A DNA stretch of 64,000 nucleotides from Aggregicoccus sp. 17bor-14 (GCF_009659535.1 NZ_VJZZ01000001.1:697424-761423), one strand, 5' to 3'; shown: positions 10,756-19,177, counted from the stretch's first letter. The notes: generated from the sequence alone by a model not told the origin. Translations and numbers: made by a program.

Positions 10756-12063
10756 GTGCACCCGCTCCCCGCCACCTCCCCGGGCGAAAGCCCTGGCCTT
10801 CGCGCCCGCCTCCAGGCGGTGGCAGACTTCTTCACCCGGCAGCGCCACCTGGTGGCCGTGCGCGACGGCGTGGTGGGGGCGCTGCCGCTGGTGCTGGTGG
10901 GCTCGCTGTTCCTGCTCGCCGCGCAGCCGCCCTTCGCCCTGCTGCAGGCCTGGGTGGCGCCGTACGTGCCGCTGCTGCTCGTCCCCTACCGGATGCTGGG
11001 CGGGCTCATCGCCGTCTACGTCACCTTCTGCTGCGCGCACTCGCTCGCGAAGTCCTACGCGCTGGACCCGATGGCGGCGGGCCTGGTGGCGATGGCGGCC
11101 TACCTCGTGGCGGCCTACCCCACGCCGCTGCCGGGGCCCCCGCTTCCCCCCGCGCTGCCGCTCGCGCGCCTGGGGGCGGGCGGCATCTTCGCGGGGCTGC
11201 TGCTCGCGCTGTCGAGCGTGGAGCTGACCCGCCTCTTCGTGCGCCGCAACTGGACGCTGCGGCTTCCGGGCGGAGCGCCCGAGGCCGTGGTGCGCTCCTT
11301 CGTGGCGCTGCTGCCCTGCCTCGCCACCATCCTGCTCACCTTCCTCCTGGTGCACGTGGCCGGGGTGGACCTGGTGCACCTGCTCGAGCGCGCGGCGCAG
11401 CCCTTCCTCGTCGCGGCCGGAAGCCTCCCGGCGACGCTCGCGGTCGTCGCGGTGGACAGCACGCTGTGGCTGCTGGGCGTGCACGCGAGCGCCGCGCTCG
11501 CCACGCTGCGGCCGCTGTGGGAGTCGATGCTGGTGGAGAACATGGCCGCGTCCGCCGCGGGCCTGAAGCTGCCCCACCTCGCGCCCCTGCCCTTTTACTC
11601 GTGGTTCGTCTGGCAGGGAGGCTCGGGGGCGGCGCTGCCGCTCGCGCTGCTGCTGGTGCGCGCGAAGAGCGCGCAGCTGCGCGCGGTGGGCCGGGTGGGG
11701 CTGCTGCCCGCGCTCTGCAACGTGAACGAGCCCCTGCTCTTCGGCGTGCCCGTGGTGCTCAACGCCACGCTCGCCGTGCCCTTCATCCTGGTGCCGCTGC
11801 TCTCCAGCGCCGTGGCGTACGGGGCGCTCGCGGCGGGCTGGGTGAGCCCGCCCTTCCTCGAGATGCCCTGGACGCTGCCTGCCCCGCTCGGCGCCTTCCT
11901 CTCCACGAAGGACCCGCGTGCGGTGCTGCTGCAGATGTTCAACCTCGCGCTCGGGCTCGCGGTGTACTGGCCCTTCGTGCGCCGCTACGACCGCCGCCTG
12001 CTCGCAAAGGAGGCGGAGCAGGCAGGCGCGGCGCGGCTTTCCTCGGGGCCGCAGAGTCCGTAG
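10756..12063 (+). CDS. PTS EIIC component, cellobiose/lactose family (orphan)
   Basis: A membrane sugar-transport subunit of a phosphotransferase system, 435 residues with about ten hydrophobic helices. Family marks are NVNEPLLFGVPVVLN, close to the NINEP-FG-P-V-NP motif of CelB/LacE-type EIIC, and GGSGAALPLAL; LLGVHAS stands where G-x-HGS is usual. No EIIA, EIIB, HPr or EI gene is near, so phosphorylation partners must lie elsewhere or the protein works without them. It starts at GTG, preceded 8 bases earlier by a TAAGGT -10-like hexamer in the region just after the nuo terminator. Confidence 0.85.
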   Translation: MHPLPATSPGESPGLRARLQAVADFFTRQRHLVAVRDGVVGALPLVLVGSLFLLAAQPPFALLQAWVAPYVPLLLVPYRMLGGLIAVYVTFCCAHSLAKSYALDPMAAGLVAMAAYLVAAYPTPLPGPPLPPALPLARLGAGGIFAGLLLALSSVELTRLFVRRNWTLRLPGGAPEAVVRSFVALLPCLATILLTFLLVHVAGVDLVHLLERAAQPFLVAAGSLPATLAVVAVDSTLWLLGVHASAALATLRPLWESMLVENMAASAAGLKLPHLAPLPFYSWFVWQGGSGAALPLALLLVRAKSAQLRAVGRVGLLPALCNVNEPLLFGVPVVLNATLAVPFILVPLLSSAVAYGALAAGWVSPPFLEMPWTLPAPLGAFLSTKDPRAVLLQMFNLALGLAVYWPFVRRYDRRLLAKEAEQAGAARLSSGPQSP

Positions 12064-12066
12064 GGT
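12061..12066 (+). promoter_or_regulatory. -10-like element before the 2Fe-2S protein gene
   Basis: TAGGGT, overlapping the EIIC stop codon, ends 10 bases before the ATG at 12077. No Shine-Dalgarno sequence lies between them and no clear -35 box is seen. Confidence 0.25.
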
Positions 12067-12076
12067 CCTCGTCCTG

Positions 12077-12427
12077 ATGAAGCGCTACCGGATGGCCATC
12101 TGCAAGGGGATGGACTGCAAGGCAGATGGAGCCAACGAGCTCTTCGCGCAGGCGCGCGAGTCGCTCGCGAGCCGCGGCCTCACGGCGCGCTGCGAGCTGT
12201 ACCGCGGCGGCTGCTACGGCCTGTGCCACATGGGGCCCAACGTCGTCGTGCGCGAGGACACCGGCGGCAAGCGCGATCCCCTGAGCCGTGAGGACTTCCA
12301 GCTCATGGGCTGGGAGGGCGAGGCGTACTACGCGCGCATGACGCCGGAGAAGCTCGAGCGCGTGCTCGCCGAGCACATCGCGGAGGACCGGCCGGTCCCC
12401 GAGCTCTTCGGCCAGCCCGAGGAGTAG
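12077..12427 (+). CDS. small thioredoxin-like [2Fe-2S] ferredoxin
   Basis: A 116-residue protein with the four-cysteine pattern of thioredoxin-like 2Fe-2S ferredoxins (the NuoE-type fold): Cys9-x4-Cys14 near the start, and Cys46-x3-Cys50 in RGGCYGLCHMGPNVVV, after a helical segment of the right length. An additional Cys39 is present. It is probably a cytoplasmic electron-transfer protein; the partner is unknown. The chosen ATG at 12077 gives a protein that begins just before the first motif. It lies 13 bases after the EIIC stop. Confidence 0.8.
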   Translation: MKRYRMAICKGMDCKADGANELFAQARESLASRGLTARCELYRGGCYGLCHMGPNVVVREDTGGKRDPLSREDFQLMGWEGEAYYARMTPEKLERVLAEHIAEDRPVPELFGQPEE

Positions 12428-12486
12428 CGCCTCTCGGCCGCCGAGAAGCAGCGCTGCGCGTCCGGAGCGTGGGATGCGCGTCCCAC
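12426..12486. other. two inverted repeats in the 12428-12600 gap
   Basis: The first (12426-12455) has outer arms AGCGC/GCGCT and inner arms TCTCGG/CCGAGA right at the stop codon of the 2Fe-2S gene, so it may terminate that transcript. The second is GTGGGA-TGCGCG-TCCCAC (12469-12486). I see no promoter consensus in the remaining bases before the GTG at 12601. Confidence 0.35.
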
Positions 12487-12600
12487 CCGGCACCGCTGCA
12501 CGGGCTCACGGAGCCCCCGCGTCTCTCTGACGGTGTGCAGGCCCTCGCGTTGCAATGGCGCTCCGCTGCGCGAATGGCGCGCACAGCGGAGGGGTGAGGC

Positions 12601-13563
12601 GTGAGCGGAGGGATTCAGGGGGTGCGGGGCGGGACGGGGTGGGCACAGGCGCCGGAGCTGGACGAGCCGTCGCAGACGCCGGCGCAGGCGAGGGAGGCCC
12701 GCCGCGCGCAGGCCGTGTCGAGCGGAGGCGGGCTGTCGCTCCAGCCCGTCTACGAGGATGGGCAGGTGAACGTGGTCAGCGACGAGCCTCTGTCGTCGGC
12801 GCAGGCCAGAGCCCTCGCGCAGCGCATCGAGGCCGCGTACGCGTACGACGCAGCGGAGCAGCGCTGGAGGGACGGGGGCCCCCTGCACACGCCCCTCACG
12901 GTGGCCGTGCTCTCGGCGCAGGCCTTCGCGCGGGTGACGGGAGATGCGAGCGGCAGCACGGCGGGCGTGACGGCCGGCCCGAACCTCTTCGTCGTCCCGG
13001 ACTCGGTGCTCGGCCGGCGCCAGCCACAGGCGGAGGACACCATCGCCCACGAGCTCAGCCACGTGCAGGACTTCCGCGAAGCAGGTCCCCGGCTCGCGTC
13101 GGTGCCCATCTACCTGCAGGAGGGCAAGGCGTACCTGCTGGGCGACCGCTACCCGCAGAAGGAGGGCCTGGGCAACCCGCACGTGGCCTACGTGGCCCAG
13201 CAGCTCGGGGCGCTGACGGCGCGCGATGCGGCCGCCGTCATGACCCACTTCCGCGAGCCGCAGGACGAGACGCCCGGCGCCTTCGGCTTCATCGGCGAGG
13301 TGACGGGCTCGCTCTACGTCGAGTTCCTGCGCACCCGGCTGGGCGGCACGGGCTTCCCGGACGCGCTCGAGCGCGTGGCCGACACGGTCGCGGCGGTCGG
13401 GCGCGGCGTGTCCTACGAGCAGGCCTTCGTCCAGCGCTTCGGGCTTCCGCCCGCCGACGCCGAGCGCGCCTTCGTGCGCTACATCGGGGAAACGGAGGGC
13501 CGCCCCGACGAGCGGCTGCGCGGGACCGTCTACGCTTCGGCGAGGCGCACGTCCGCCGCGTGA
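12601..13563 (+). CDS. HEXXH metallopeptidase-like protein of unknown family
   Basis: A 320-residue protein starting at GTG. The N-terminal 45 residues are low-complexity and no signal peptide is evident. The centre has HELSH (His150, Glu151, His154) followed 19 residues later by QEGKAYLLG, where Glu174 could be a third zinc ligand in a gluzincin-type site. The C-terminal part is helical, with a YVEFLRTRLGGTGFPDALERV segment. I do not recognise a named family. It faces the M48 peptidase gene with only 22 bases between the stops, so the two lie in a patch of metallopeptidase genes, but substrate and location are unknown. Confidence 0.7.
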   Translation: MSGGIQGVRGGTGWAQAPELDEPSQTPAQAREARRAQAVSSGGGLSLQPVYEDGQVNVVSDEPLSSAQARALAQRIEAAYAYDAAEQRWRDGGPLHTPLTVAVLSAQAFARVTGDASGSTAGVTAGPNLFVVPDSVLGRRQPQAEDTIAHELSHVQDFREAGPRLASVPIYLQEGKAYLLGDRYPQKEGLGNPHVAYVAQQLGALTARDAAAVMTHFREPQDETPGAFGFIGEVTGSLYVEFLRTRLGGTGFPDALERVADTVAAVGRGVSYEQAFVQRFGLPPADAERAFVRYIGETEGRPDERLRGTVYASARRTSAA

Positions 13564-13585
13564 GGGCCTCGGCTCGCGCGCCGCG

Positions 13586-14683
13586 CTACTCGGGCTCCAG
13601 CTCGGCGTGCTCCTCTCCGAGTGGCGAGAGGGCCACCTCGAAGCGGCGCGTGCGCACGGCCAGCGCCTGGGCCTGCGGCTCGCGCTGCGCAGCCGTGAGC
13701 GCCGCGATGCGGGGCCTCACCGTCCGCAGGCGCGCGTCGTAGGACGGGTGGGTGCGTGAGTACGCGTCCGCGCCGTGGGCCTCCTTGCGCAGGCGCACGA
13801 AGAGGTCATCGAGCGCCGCAGGGCGGTAGCCCGCGCCGGCGAGGAAGCGCACCGCCATGCGGTCCGCCTCGAGCTCGAACTCCTCGGGGTAGCCCTGCTG
13901 GAACACGGCGAAGGCGCCCTCCGTGGCCTTCCCGAGCAGCTCCGCGAGCACGCTGGGATCATTCGTCGCGCGCAGTCCCACGGCCCCCAGCCCCGAGCGC
14001 ACGTTGCCCTCTACGTCCGCCGCGAAGGCCTTCACGCCGGCCGTGGCCTCGGACTTCGCGGCGTGCTGGCACATGTACGCCTTGAGCACCTCCACGCCAT
14101 GGCCGCGCTGGACATGGGCCACCTCGTGCGCGAGCACCGCCGCGAGCTCCTCCTCGCTCTTCAGCTCGCGCAGCAGCCCCGCCGTCACCATCACCGTGCC
14201 ACCGGGACTCGCGGTCGCGCGCGGCTCCGCCAAGGGCAGGACGAGGAACCGGTAGCCCGCGAGCGGCCAGGGGCGGTTGTCGAGCACGTGCTCGGGCCGG
14301 TCGCGCGCGCGGTCCGGTGCGCTCGCATTGCCGGTGGTCTCGGCGACGAGCGCGAGGAAGGTGCCCACGCGGCTCACGTAGCGTGCCGTGGGGTGCGTGG
14401 CGGGCAGCGGGGCCACGTCCAGCGCCGCGAGCTGGCGGGCGGCCACCGTGCGGCCGACGGAGTACTCCTGCTCGGCGTCCATCTCGTAGGCGCGGCGGCG
14501 GTCCAGGGTGCAGCCCGAGAGCGCCGCGCCCAGGGTACCCAGCTTGGCGCCGGTGCTCGCCGCCTCCTTCTGGATGCGGCCCTGGGAGGCGGCGAGCTCG
14601 CGGCTGAGCGTCTGCCCCAGCGGGGTCTGGCAGCCGGGCAGCGCGAGCGCGGCCGCCAGCAGGACGAGGCGACGGCAGCTCAC
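13586..14683 (-). CDS. M48-family metallopeptidase lipoprotein
   Basis: A zinc endopeptidase anchored in the envelope. It starts at GTG with a signal sequence ending in the lipobox LPGC (Cys18). The catalytic site is LAHEVAHVQRGHG (HExxH), and the third zinc ligand is supplied by ELEADRMAVRFLAGAGY, both classic for M48/BepA-LoiP-like proteases that help quality control of outer-membrane proteins. The mature protein, about 348 residues, has no TPR repeats. The start overlaps the stop of the SH3-like gene by four bases (GTGA), with GGAGGG 6 bases upstream, so it is the last gene of a translationally coupled cyclase-SH3-M48 operon. Confidence 0.9.
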   Translation of the reverse strand: MSCRRLVLLAAALALPGCQTPLGQTLSRELAASQGRIQKEAASTGAKLGTLGAALSGCTLDRRRAYEMDAEQEYSVGRTVAARQLAALDVAPLPATHPTARYVSRVGTFLALVAETTGNASAPDRARDRPEHVLDNRPWPLAGYRFLVLPLAEPRATASPGGTVMVTAGLLRELKSEEELAAVLAHEVAHVQRGHGVEVLKAYMCQHAAKSEATAGVKAFAADVEGNVRSGLGAVGLRATNDPSVLAELLGKATEGAFAVFQQGYPEEFELEADRMAVRFLAGAGYRPAALDDLFVRLRKEAHGADAYSRTHPSYDARLRTVRPRIAALTAAQREPQAQALAVRTRRFEVALSPLGEEHAELEPE

Positions 14684-15201
14684 GGCGTGCCCTCCTGCGG
14701 CAGGTGCAGACCGGCCGCCGAGAGGAAGCCGGCGAGGGCCGCGGGATCCTGAGGCATCGCGCTCACGCCCTCGGGGGACAGGGGCATGAAGGGCTCGAGG
14801 CGCGCGAAGGCCGTGTCCAGGTCCGGGTTCTGCGCCCGGAAGCGCTTCTCGGCCTCGGGGCTGAAGCCGCCCACGGCGAGGTTGTAGTTGCCGCTGATCT
14901 CGCTCTCCCCCTTCACCCCGCCGCTGCCCGCGCCCACGCGGAAGGCGCCGGGCCGGTCGCTCAGGTAGGTGAGGTGGATGAAGCCCTTCTCCTTCTCGAA
15001 TTGTGCCGCCAGCCACCCGGCGCGGTCCGGCACCTGCACCAGCACCTTCTGGCCGCGCAGGATGGGGCGAGAGGCGCGCGGGGCGAGGAAGCTGGGGCTC
15101 TTGACCAGGTACACGCTCGCCTTGGTGACGGTGCGCGGCTCGAGCTTCGCCGCGCCTCCCACCGCGAGCGCGAGGAGAACCGCTGGGGCCAGGGGCAGCA
15201 T
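14680..15201 (-). CDS. exported SH3-like domain protein
   Basis: A 173-residue protein with a signal peptide (MLPLAPAVLLALAVGGAAKL). Residues about 28-80 resemble a bacterial SH3 domain: YLVKSPSFLAPRASRPILRGQKVLVQVPD, then GWLAAQFEKEKGFIHLTYL. Bacterial SH3 domains commonly bind peptidoglycan. The rest (GESEISGNYNLAVGGFSPEAEKRFRAQNPDLD) looks like a segment found in secreted M48-linked proteins, but I cannot name it. It begins at ATG overlapping the cyclase stop (TGATG) and overlaps the M48 start, so the three proteins are made together. It could be a sensor or substrate-docking partner for the protease. Confidence 0.75.
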   Translation of the reverse strand: MLPLAPAVLLALAVGGAAKLEPRTVTKASVYLVKSPSFLAPRASRPILRGQKVLVQVPDRAGWLAAQFEKEKGFIHLTYLSDRPGAFRVGAGSGGVKGESEISGNYNLAVGGFSPEAEKRFRAQNPDLDTAFARLEPFMPLSPEGVSAMPQDPAALAGFLSAAGLHLPQEGTP

Positions 15202-17774
15202 CACTTCTCCTTCAGCGCGAAGACGCCGTCCCACTCGGGGGCGGGCGCGGCGGTGAGGTACCCGCGGCAGCGCTCGGCGTAGACGCGGCACACCGGGTCC
15301 TCGAAGCGCTCGGCGCCTTGCGAGAAGAGCGCGAGCGCCTCGTCGAAGCGGCGGGCATGGTAGGCCTCGAGCGCGCGGCCGTAGAGCGTGAGCTGCACCT
15401 CCTGCTCCGGGCTCAGCTCGTGGCGGCGCGCGAGCAACTCGTACACGCGGCTGGGCAGCTGCTTGCCCTTCACGCGCACGCGGTCCACCTCGCGGTAGAC
15501 GTACTCGGTGCGGGTGAGGTCCGCGGTGGCCTCGCCCACGAGGAGGAAGGTGCCGTAGGCCTTGTTCGCGCCCTCCAGGCGCGAGGCCACGTTCACCACG
15601 TCCCCCATCACGGTGTAGTTGCTCTTGAGCTGGCTGCCCATGTCGCCCACCACCACCTCGCCGCTGTTGATGCCGGCGCGGAAGTGGATGCGGTGGCCGT
15701 ACTTCTTCTGCCAGCGGTCCTGGTGCTTGAGCAGCGCCTCGCGCATCTGCAGCGCGCTCTCGCAGGCCTGGTGCGCGTGGCGCTCGGTGCGCACGGGGGC
15801 GCCCCAGAAGGCCATCACGGCGTCGCCGATGTACTTGTCCACCTGGCCCTCGTTGCGCCGCACCACCGCCGTCATCTCGGTGAGGTACTCGTTGAGGAAG
15901 GCCACCAGCTGCTCGGGGGGCAGCTGCTCGGAGAGGCTGGTGAAGCCCTCCACGTCCGAGAAGTACACCGTCATGTGGCGCCGCTCGGGGCGCATCAGGG
16001 TGAGGTCGCGCGTGACGAGCTTCGCCACCTCGGGGCTCACGTAGCGGCCCAGCGCGCTGTTGACGAAGTCGCGGATCTGCCGCTCGGTGCGGAAGGCGTA
16101 GATAGTGGTGGAGAGGAAGGTGGCCGCCATCGCGAGCAGCGGGCCCGCCACCGCGAGCCAGCGCTGCTGGTGGATGAACACGTACCAGGCGAAGAAGACG
16201 TAGCCGGCCGCGCCCGCCACCAGGCTGAGGAAGTACACGCCCGCGCCCGCCGCGGAGCGGAAGCGCTGCGAGAAGGTGAGCGCGAGGAAGGCCCCGAGGA
16301 AGGCCATGCCGAAGGTGAGCCAGAGGTCGTGCTGCGGCGTCTCGCGCCGGATGCCCTCGCCGAGCAGGATGTTGGCGAGGCTCTGGCCGAGGATGGAGCC
16401 GCCGGGGGTCACCTGCCCGATGGGCGTGGGCTTGAAGTCGGTCGCGTAGCTGGAGGTGTTGGTGAGCACCACCACGCGGCCGCTCAGGTCCTGCGCGTTG
16501 CGCGGGGGCACGCCCGAGATGACGTCGAAGAGGTTGGTGAGCACGTTCCACGCGGGAATCGCGCGCTTGAGCGAGCCGCGGCTGCCCCGCCCCACCTCGG
16601 GCGCATCCCAGCGCACGAGGCTGTAGCCCGTCGCGTCCATGGGGACGTGGAAGCGGTCGCCGATGTGCAGCTGTCCGTCCGCGTAGCGCAGGCGGCGCGT
16701 GCCGGCGAGCTTCATCGCGGCGGCGAGCGGCATCGAGGGCAGCAGGTGGCTCTCCCCCTGGCGCGGCACGTAGCGCACGAGGTGCGGGATGCCGCGCACC
16801 ACGCCGTCCGGGTCGGGGATGACCGTCACCGAGCCGTACTCGCTCTTCTCGCCGAGCAGCGGGGCCACCGGGTGCGCCAGCTGGCGCGCCTCGGGCAGCT
16901 GCTCCGGGTCCAGCCCCTCCACCTGCACCTCGGCCATGGACACCAGCAGGTCCACGGGGGTGACGCGGTGGGCGTCGTCCGCGGCGCGCCGCTCGCGCAC
17001 CAGCGGCGGCCCCTTGAGCTCGAGCAGGCCCGCGAAGGCGACGCCCTCGTCGGCATTGGCCACGCCCGCCCACACCTCCACGCCGTCCCCGGCCGGCAGC
17101 ACGTACGCGGGGCGCTGGTTCGCAAGCACCGCCTGCACCTGCGGCCGCGCGCCGGCGAGGTCCTGGAAGCGCCCCACCCGCACGCGGTGCGTCCACAGCC
17201 GGCTGCTGGGCGGCAGCGCGCGCGCGCCGCTCCACGAGAACGCGAGCAGCGAGGTGCCCGGCTTCTGGTCCAGCTGGGCGCGGAAGGCGGAGTCGTCGTC
17301 CGCGGTGCCCGCCGGCGAGAGCCCCTGCGTCGCGCAGGCGCGGGGGCTGAGCTCGGGGAAGAGGAGGTCGAGGATGACGAGCGAGGCGCCCTCGTCCACG
17401 AGCCGCCCGGTCATCCCGCCGACGATCTCGCGCGGCCAGGGGTGGCTCGCGATGCCCGGGTGCTCGCTCTGGCGTGCCTCGCCCAGCGTGGCGTCGTCGA
17501 TGGCCACCACCACCACGGAGTCCGAGCGGGTGGAGCGCCGGCCCAGCTCGCGGGCGCGCCAGTCGTAGGCGCCGCGCTCGAGCCCCTCGAGCCAGCCGGC
17601 GGGTCCCGCGAGCAGCGTGCGCGGCGCAGGCCCCTCGCCGTCGTCCACGCCGGGGCGCGGCGGGCGCAGCAGGACGAGCAGGCCCACCAGGCTGCCGAAG
17701 ATGGCTGCCTGCAAGAGCGAGAAGCCCAGGCGCTTGAAGAAGAGGCGACCGGCGGATTGGAGGGGACCGTGCAC
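15201..17774 (-). CDS. CHASE2-domain class IIIb adenylate cyclase
   Basis: An 857-residue membrane enzyme predicted to make cyclic AMP. One N-terminal helix (about 17-36) is followed by a periplasmic CHASE2 sensor domain to about 425, three membrane helices (about 455-530), then the cyclase domain (about 600-780). Catalytic residues are complete: metal Asp in FSDVEGFTSL and DKYIGDAVMAFWG, adenine-selecting Lys in DKYIGD and Thr in YTVMGD, and transition-state Asn/Arg in VNVASRLE. Lys/Thr places it in class IIIb. A TPR-like C-terminus ends with PEWDGVFALKEK, also seen in the second cyclase of this window. The GTG start heads an operon with the SH3 and M48 genes. Confidence 0.92.
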   Translation of the reverse strand: MHGPLQSAGRLFFKRLGFSLLQAAIFGSLVGLLVLLRPPRPGVDDGEGPAPRTLLAGPAGWLEGLERGAYDWRARELGRRSTRSDSVVVVAIDDATLGEARQSEHPGIASHPWPREIVGGMTGRLVDEGASLVILDLLFPELSPRACATQGLSPAGTADDDSAFRAQLDQKPGTSLLAFSWSGARALPPSSRLWTHRVRVGRFQDLAGARPQVQAVLANQRPAYVLPAGDGVEVWAGVANADEGVAFAGLLELKGPPLVRERRAADDAHRVTPVDLLVSMAEVQVEGLDPEQLPEARQLAHPVAPLLGEKSEYGSVTVIPDPDGVVRGIPHLVRYVPRQGESHLLPSMPLAAAMKLAGTRRLRYADGQLHIGDRFHVPMDATGYSLVRWDAPEVGRGSRGSLKRAIPAWNVLTNLFDVISGVPPRNAQDLSGRVVVLTNTSSYATDFKPTPIGQVTPGGSILGQSLANILLGEGIRRETPQHDLWLTFGMAFLGAFLALTFSQRFRSAAGAGVYFLSLVAGAAGYVFFAWYVFIHQQRWLAVAGPLLAMAATFLSTTIYAFRTERQIRDFVNSALGRYVSPEVAKLVTRDLTLMRPERRHMTVYFSDVEGFTSLSEQLPPEQLVAFLNEYLTEMTAVVRRNEGQVDKYIGDAVMAFWGAPVRTERHAHQACESALQMREALLKHQDRWQKKYGHRIHFRAGINSGEVVVGDMGSQLKSNYTVMGDVVNVASRLEGANKAYGTFLLVGEATADLTRTEYVYREVDRVRVKGKQLPSRVYELLARRHELSPEQEVQLTLYGRALEAYHARRFDEALALFSQGAERFEDPVCRVYAERCRGYLTAAPAPEWDGVFALKEK

Positions 17775-17799
17775 TTCGCGCCGGAGGATACCGGAAGTG
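17772..17799 (-). promoter_or_regulatory. inverted repeat and -10-like box at the cyclase start
   Basis: CACTTC (17772-17777) and GAAGTG (17794-17799) form 6-bp arms around the GTG start region. Between them lies TATCCT on the minus strand (17790 to 17785), ending 10 bases before the GTG. The arms could be an operator bracketing a promoter, or a hairpin sequestering the start if transcription begins further upstream. Confidence 0.35.
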
Positions 17800-17909
17800 C
17801 GGGCCGTTCCCAGCGCCGAGCGGGTCGCTTTCTGGGGGTTCTCCCTGGGCCCGGCGCTCGCCCCGGGCCCCAGGTGGGCGGCAGACGCACCCCGCGGCGG
17901 GTGGGCCGC

Positions 17910-18791
17910 TCAGCCCACCTCGACCTCGAGCGCGAGCCGGCCCTCCAGCTGCAGCCGCAGGAGCCGCCCCGTGCAGCGCTCCGCCTCCTCGCGGGTGAGC
18001 ACCGCGCGGAAGGCGCCGTCGTCCGCGACCTCCGCCTCGAGCACCGGCCCGCGCTGGCGGAAGCGGAACAGGGCCTCGCTCCCGTCCACGCGGGACACGA
18101 AGAGCGGGAGGAAGCCGCGCACCGGGAGGAAGGGCGCGCCCCGGCGCAGACGCGCTTCGAGCGCGGCGGCGTCCGGCCGCGTTTCCTCCTCCCCCACCCC
18201 CTCCTCCGCATAGAGCGGCGCGGGCTCGAGGCCGGCCTGCTCCGTGGCCTCGTCGTGCAGGAAGCCGTAGCGGGTGGGCAGCGCGCCCGTGAAGAGGCGC
18301 AAGAGCAGCACCGCGGCGTCGTCCGTGACGCGCGCGAGGTGCAGCACGCTGCGCCCGCCCCCCACGCGCCGGGGCATCAGGTGCAGCCGTGGCGGAGCCT
18401 GGGCGAGGTAGCGCTCGGCGCGCGCCAGCAGGGCCGCGCGCAGCTCGGCGTCCGCCGCGCGGTGGACCTCCTCCGCCGCCTGCTGCTCGCCCATGAGCCG
18501 CGCTCGCGCCTGCTGCAGCTTCGCTTCCGCCTCGCGCGCGAAGGTATCCAGCCGGGTGAGGGCCTCGGCCTGGGCACCAGGCGCGGGGGCCGCGGCCCGC
18601 ACTGCGCCCACCAGGAAGGCCCCCTGCTCCTCGAGGCGCTGCGCCTCCTCGCGCCAGCGCAGGCGCTGGGCGCCGTGCGCGAGGCGCAGCTCGAGCCATG
18701 CGGCGTACGCGGCCTCCAGCGTCTCGAGCGAGCGCACCCGCGCGAGCGCAGCCTCGGCGAGCGCCGGCAGGGGGACGAGCGGAGCGGACAT
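17910..18791 (-). CDS. coiled-coil protein of unknown function
   Basis: I do not recognise this 293-residue protein. The N-terminal half (about 1-135) is alpha-helical and rich in Ala, Glu, Arg and Leu with heptad-like spacing, so probably a coiled coil. The C-terminal half (about 140-293) is mixed, with strands such as RSVLHLARVTDDAAVLLLRL and a closing LRLQLEGRLALEVEVG. No signal peptide or membrane helix is seen, so it is likely cytoplasmic. It starts at ATG, with TAGAGT ending 8 bases before it and no ribosome site. It is 135 bases upstream of the cyclase gene on the same strand, so co-transcription is possible but not shown. Confidence 0.6.
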   Translation of the reverse strand: MSAPLVPLPALAEAALARVRSLETLEAAYAAWLELRLAHGAQRLRWREEAQRLEEQGAFLVGAVRAAAPAPGAQAEALTRLDTFAREAEAKLQQARARLMGEQQAAEEVHRAADAELRAALLARAERYLAQAPPRLHLMPRRVGGGRSVLHLARVTDDAAVLLLRLFTGALPTRYGFLHDEATEQAGLEPAPLYAEEGVGEEETRPDAAALEARLRRGAPFLPVRGFLPLFVSRVDGSEALFRFRQRGPVLEAEVADDGAFRAVLTREEAERCTGRLLRLQLEGRLALEVEVG

Positions 18792-18799
18792 GGCTGCGC

Positions 18800-18805
18800 A
18801 CTCTA
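18800..18805 (-). promoter_or_regulatory. -10-like element of the coiled-coil protein gene
   Basis: TAGAGT on the minus strand ends 8 bases before the ATG at 18791. No Shine-Dalgarno sequence is present and the -35 position has no consensus. Confidence 0.25.
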
Positions 18806-18850
18806 GCCCGGACGTGCGAAGGCGGGGCGAGCGGCCCTCGCAGGCCCCGT

Positions 18851-19150
18851 CTAGAGCGTGCGCGCGCCGGACGCGATCGCCGAGGGCGTCTCGGTGCTGC
18901 GCCCCGCGTCCGCTCCACCGGGCGAGGCCGCGAGGCCGCGCCCCGGGCCCCGCGCGCGGCCCGCCTTCGGCGCGAGCAGCAGCCCCAGCCCCGCGCCCAC
19001 CAGCACCCCCACCGCGAAGGCGCCCACCGCAGGCAGGAGCACGTCCGAGGGCGCGCGCCGCTCCTGCAGCCCGAGCACCTCGAGCAGGTCGTCCCTGTCC
19101 AGCTTCTGCAGGTCCTTCAGGCGCTTCGGCAGCTTCGCGGGCAGGTTCAA
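18851..19150 (-). CDS. small YtxH-like membrane protein
   Basis: A 99-residue protein with a TTG start. After a charged, helical N-terminus (KLPKRLKDLQKLDRDDLLEVLGL) there is one membrane helix (VLLPAVGAFAVGVLVGAGLGLLLAP, about 38-62), with the Gly-rich helix followed by APK, a pattern typical of YtxH-like stress proteins. The C-terminal 35 residues are Gly/Ala/Ser-rich and probably disordered. It is the last of five small membrane-protein genes in a row on the minus strand. Confidence 0.65.
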   Translation of the reverse strand: MNLPAKLPKRLKDLQKLDRDDLLEVLGLQERRAPSDVLLPAVGAFAVGVLVGAGLGLLLAPKAGRARGPGRGLAASPGGADAGRSTETPSAIASGARTL

Positions 19151-19177
19151 GGGGACTCCGGAGAGGACCGGGAGGGA

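Noticed and set aside
15318-18806. 1162-codon plus-strand frame opposite the first cyclase
   Set aside because: Antisense to the cyclase; no start signal and low-complexity His/Arg/Ala translation.
14680-18918. 1412-codon minus-strand frame ending with the SH3 protein
   Set aside because: Only the last 173 codons are protein-like; the upstream part is another frame of the cyclase and the 17910 gene.
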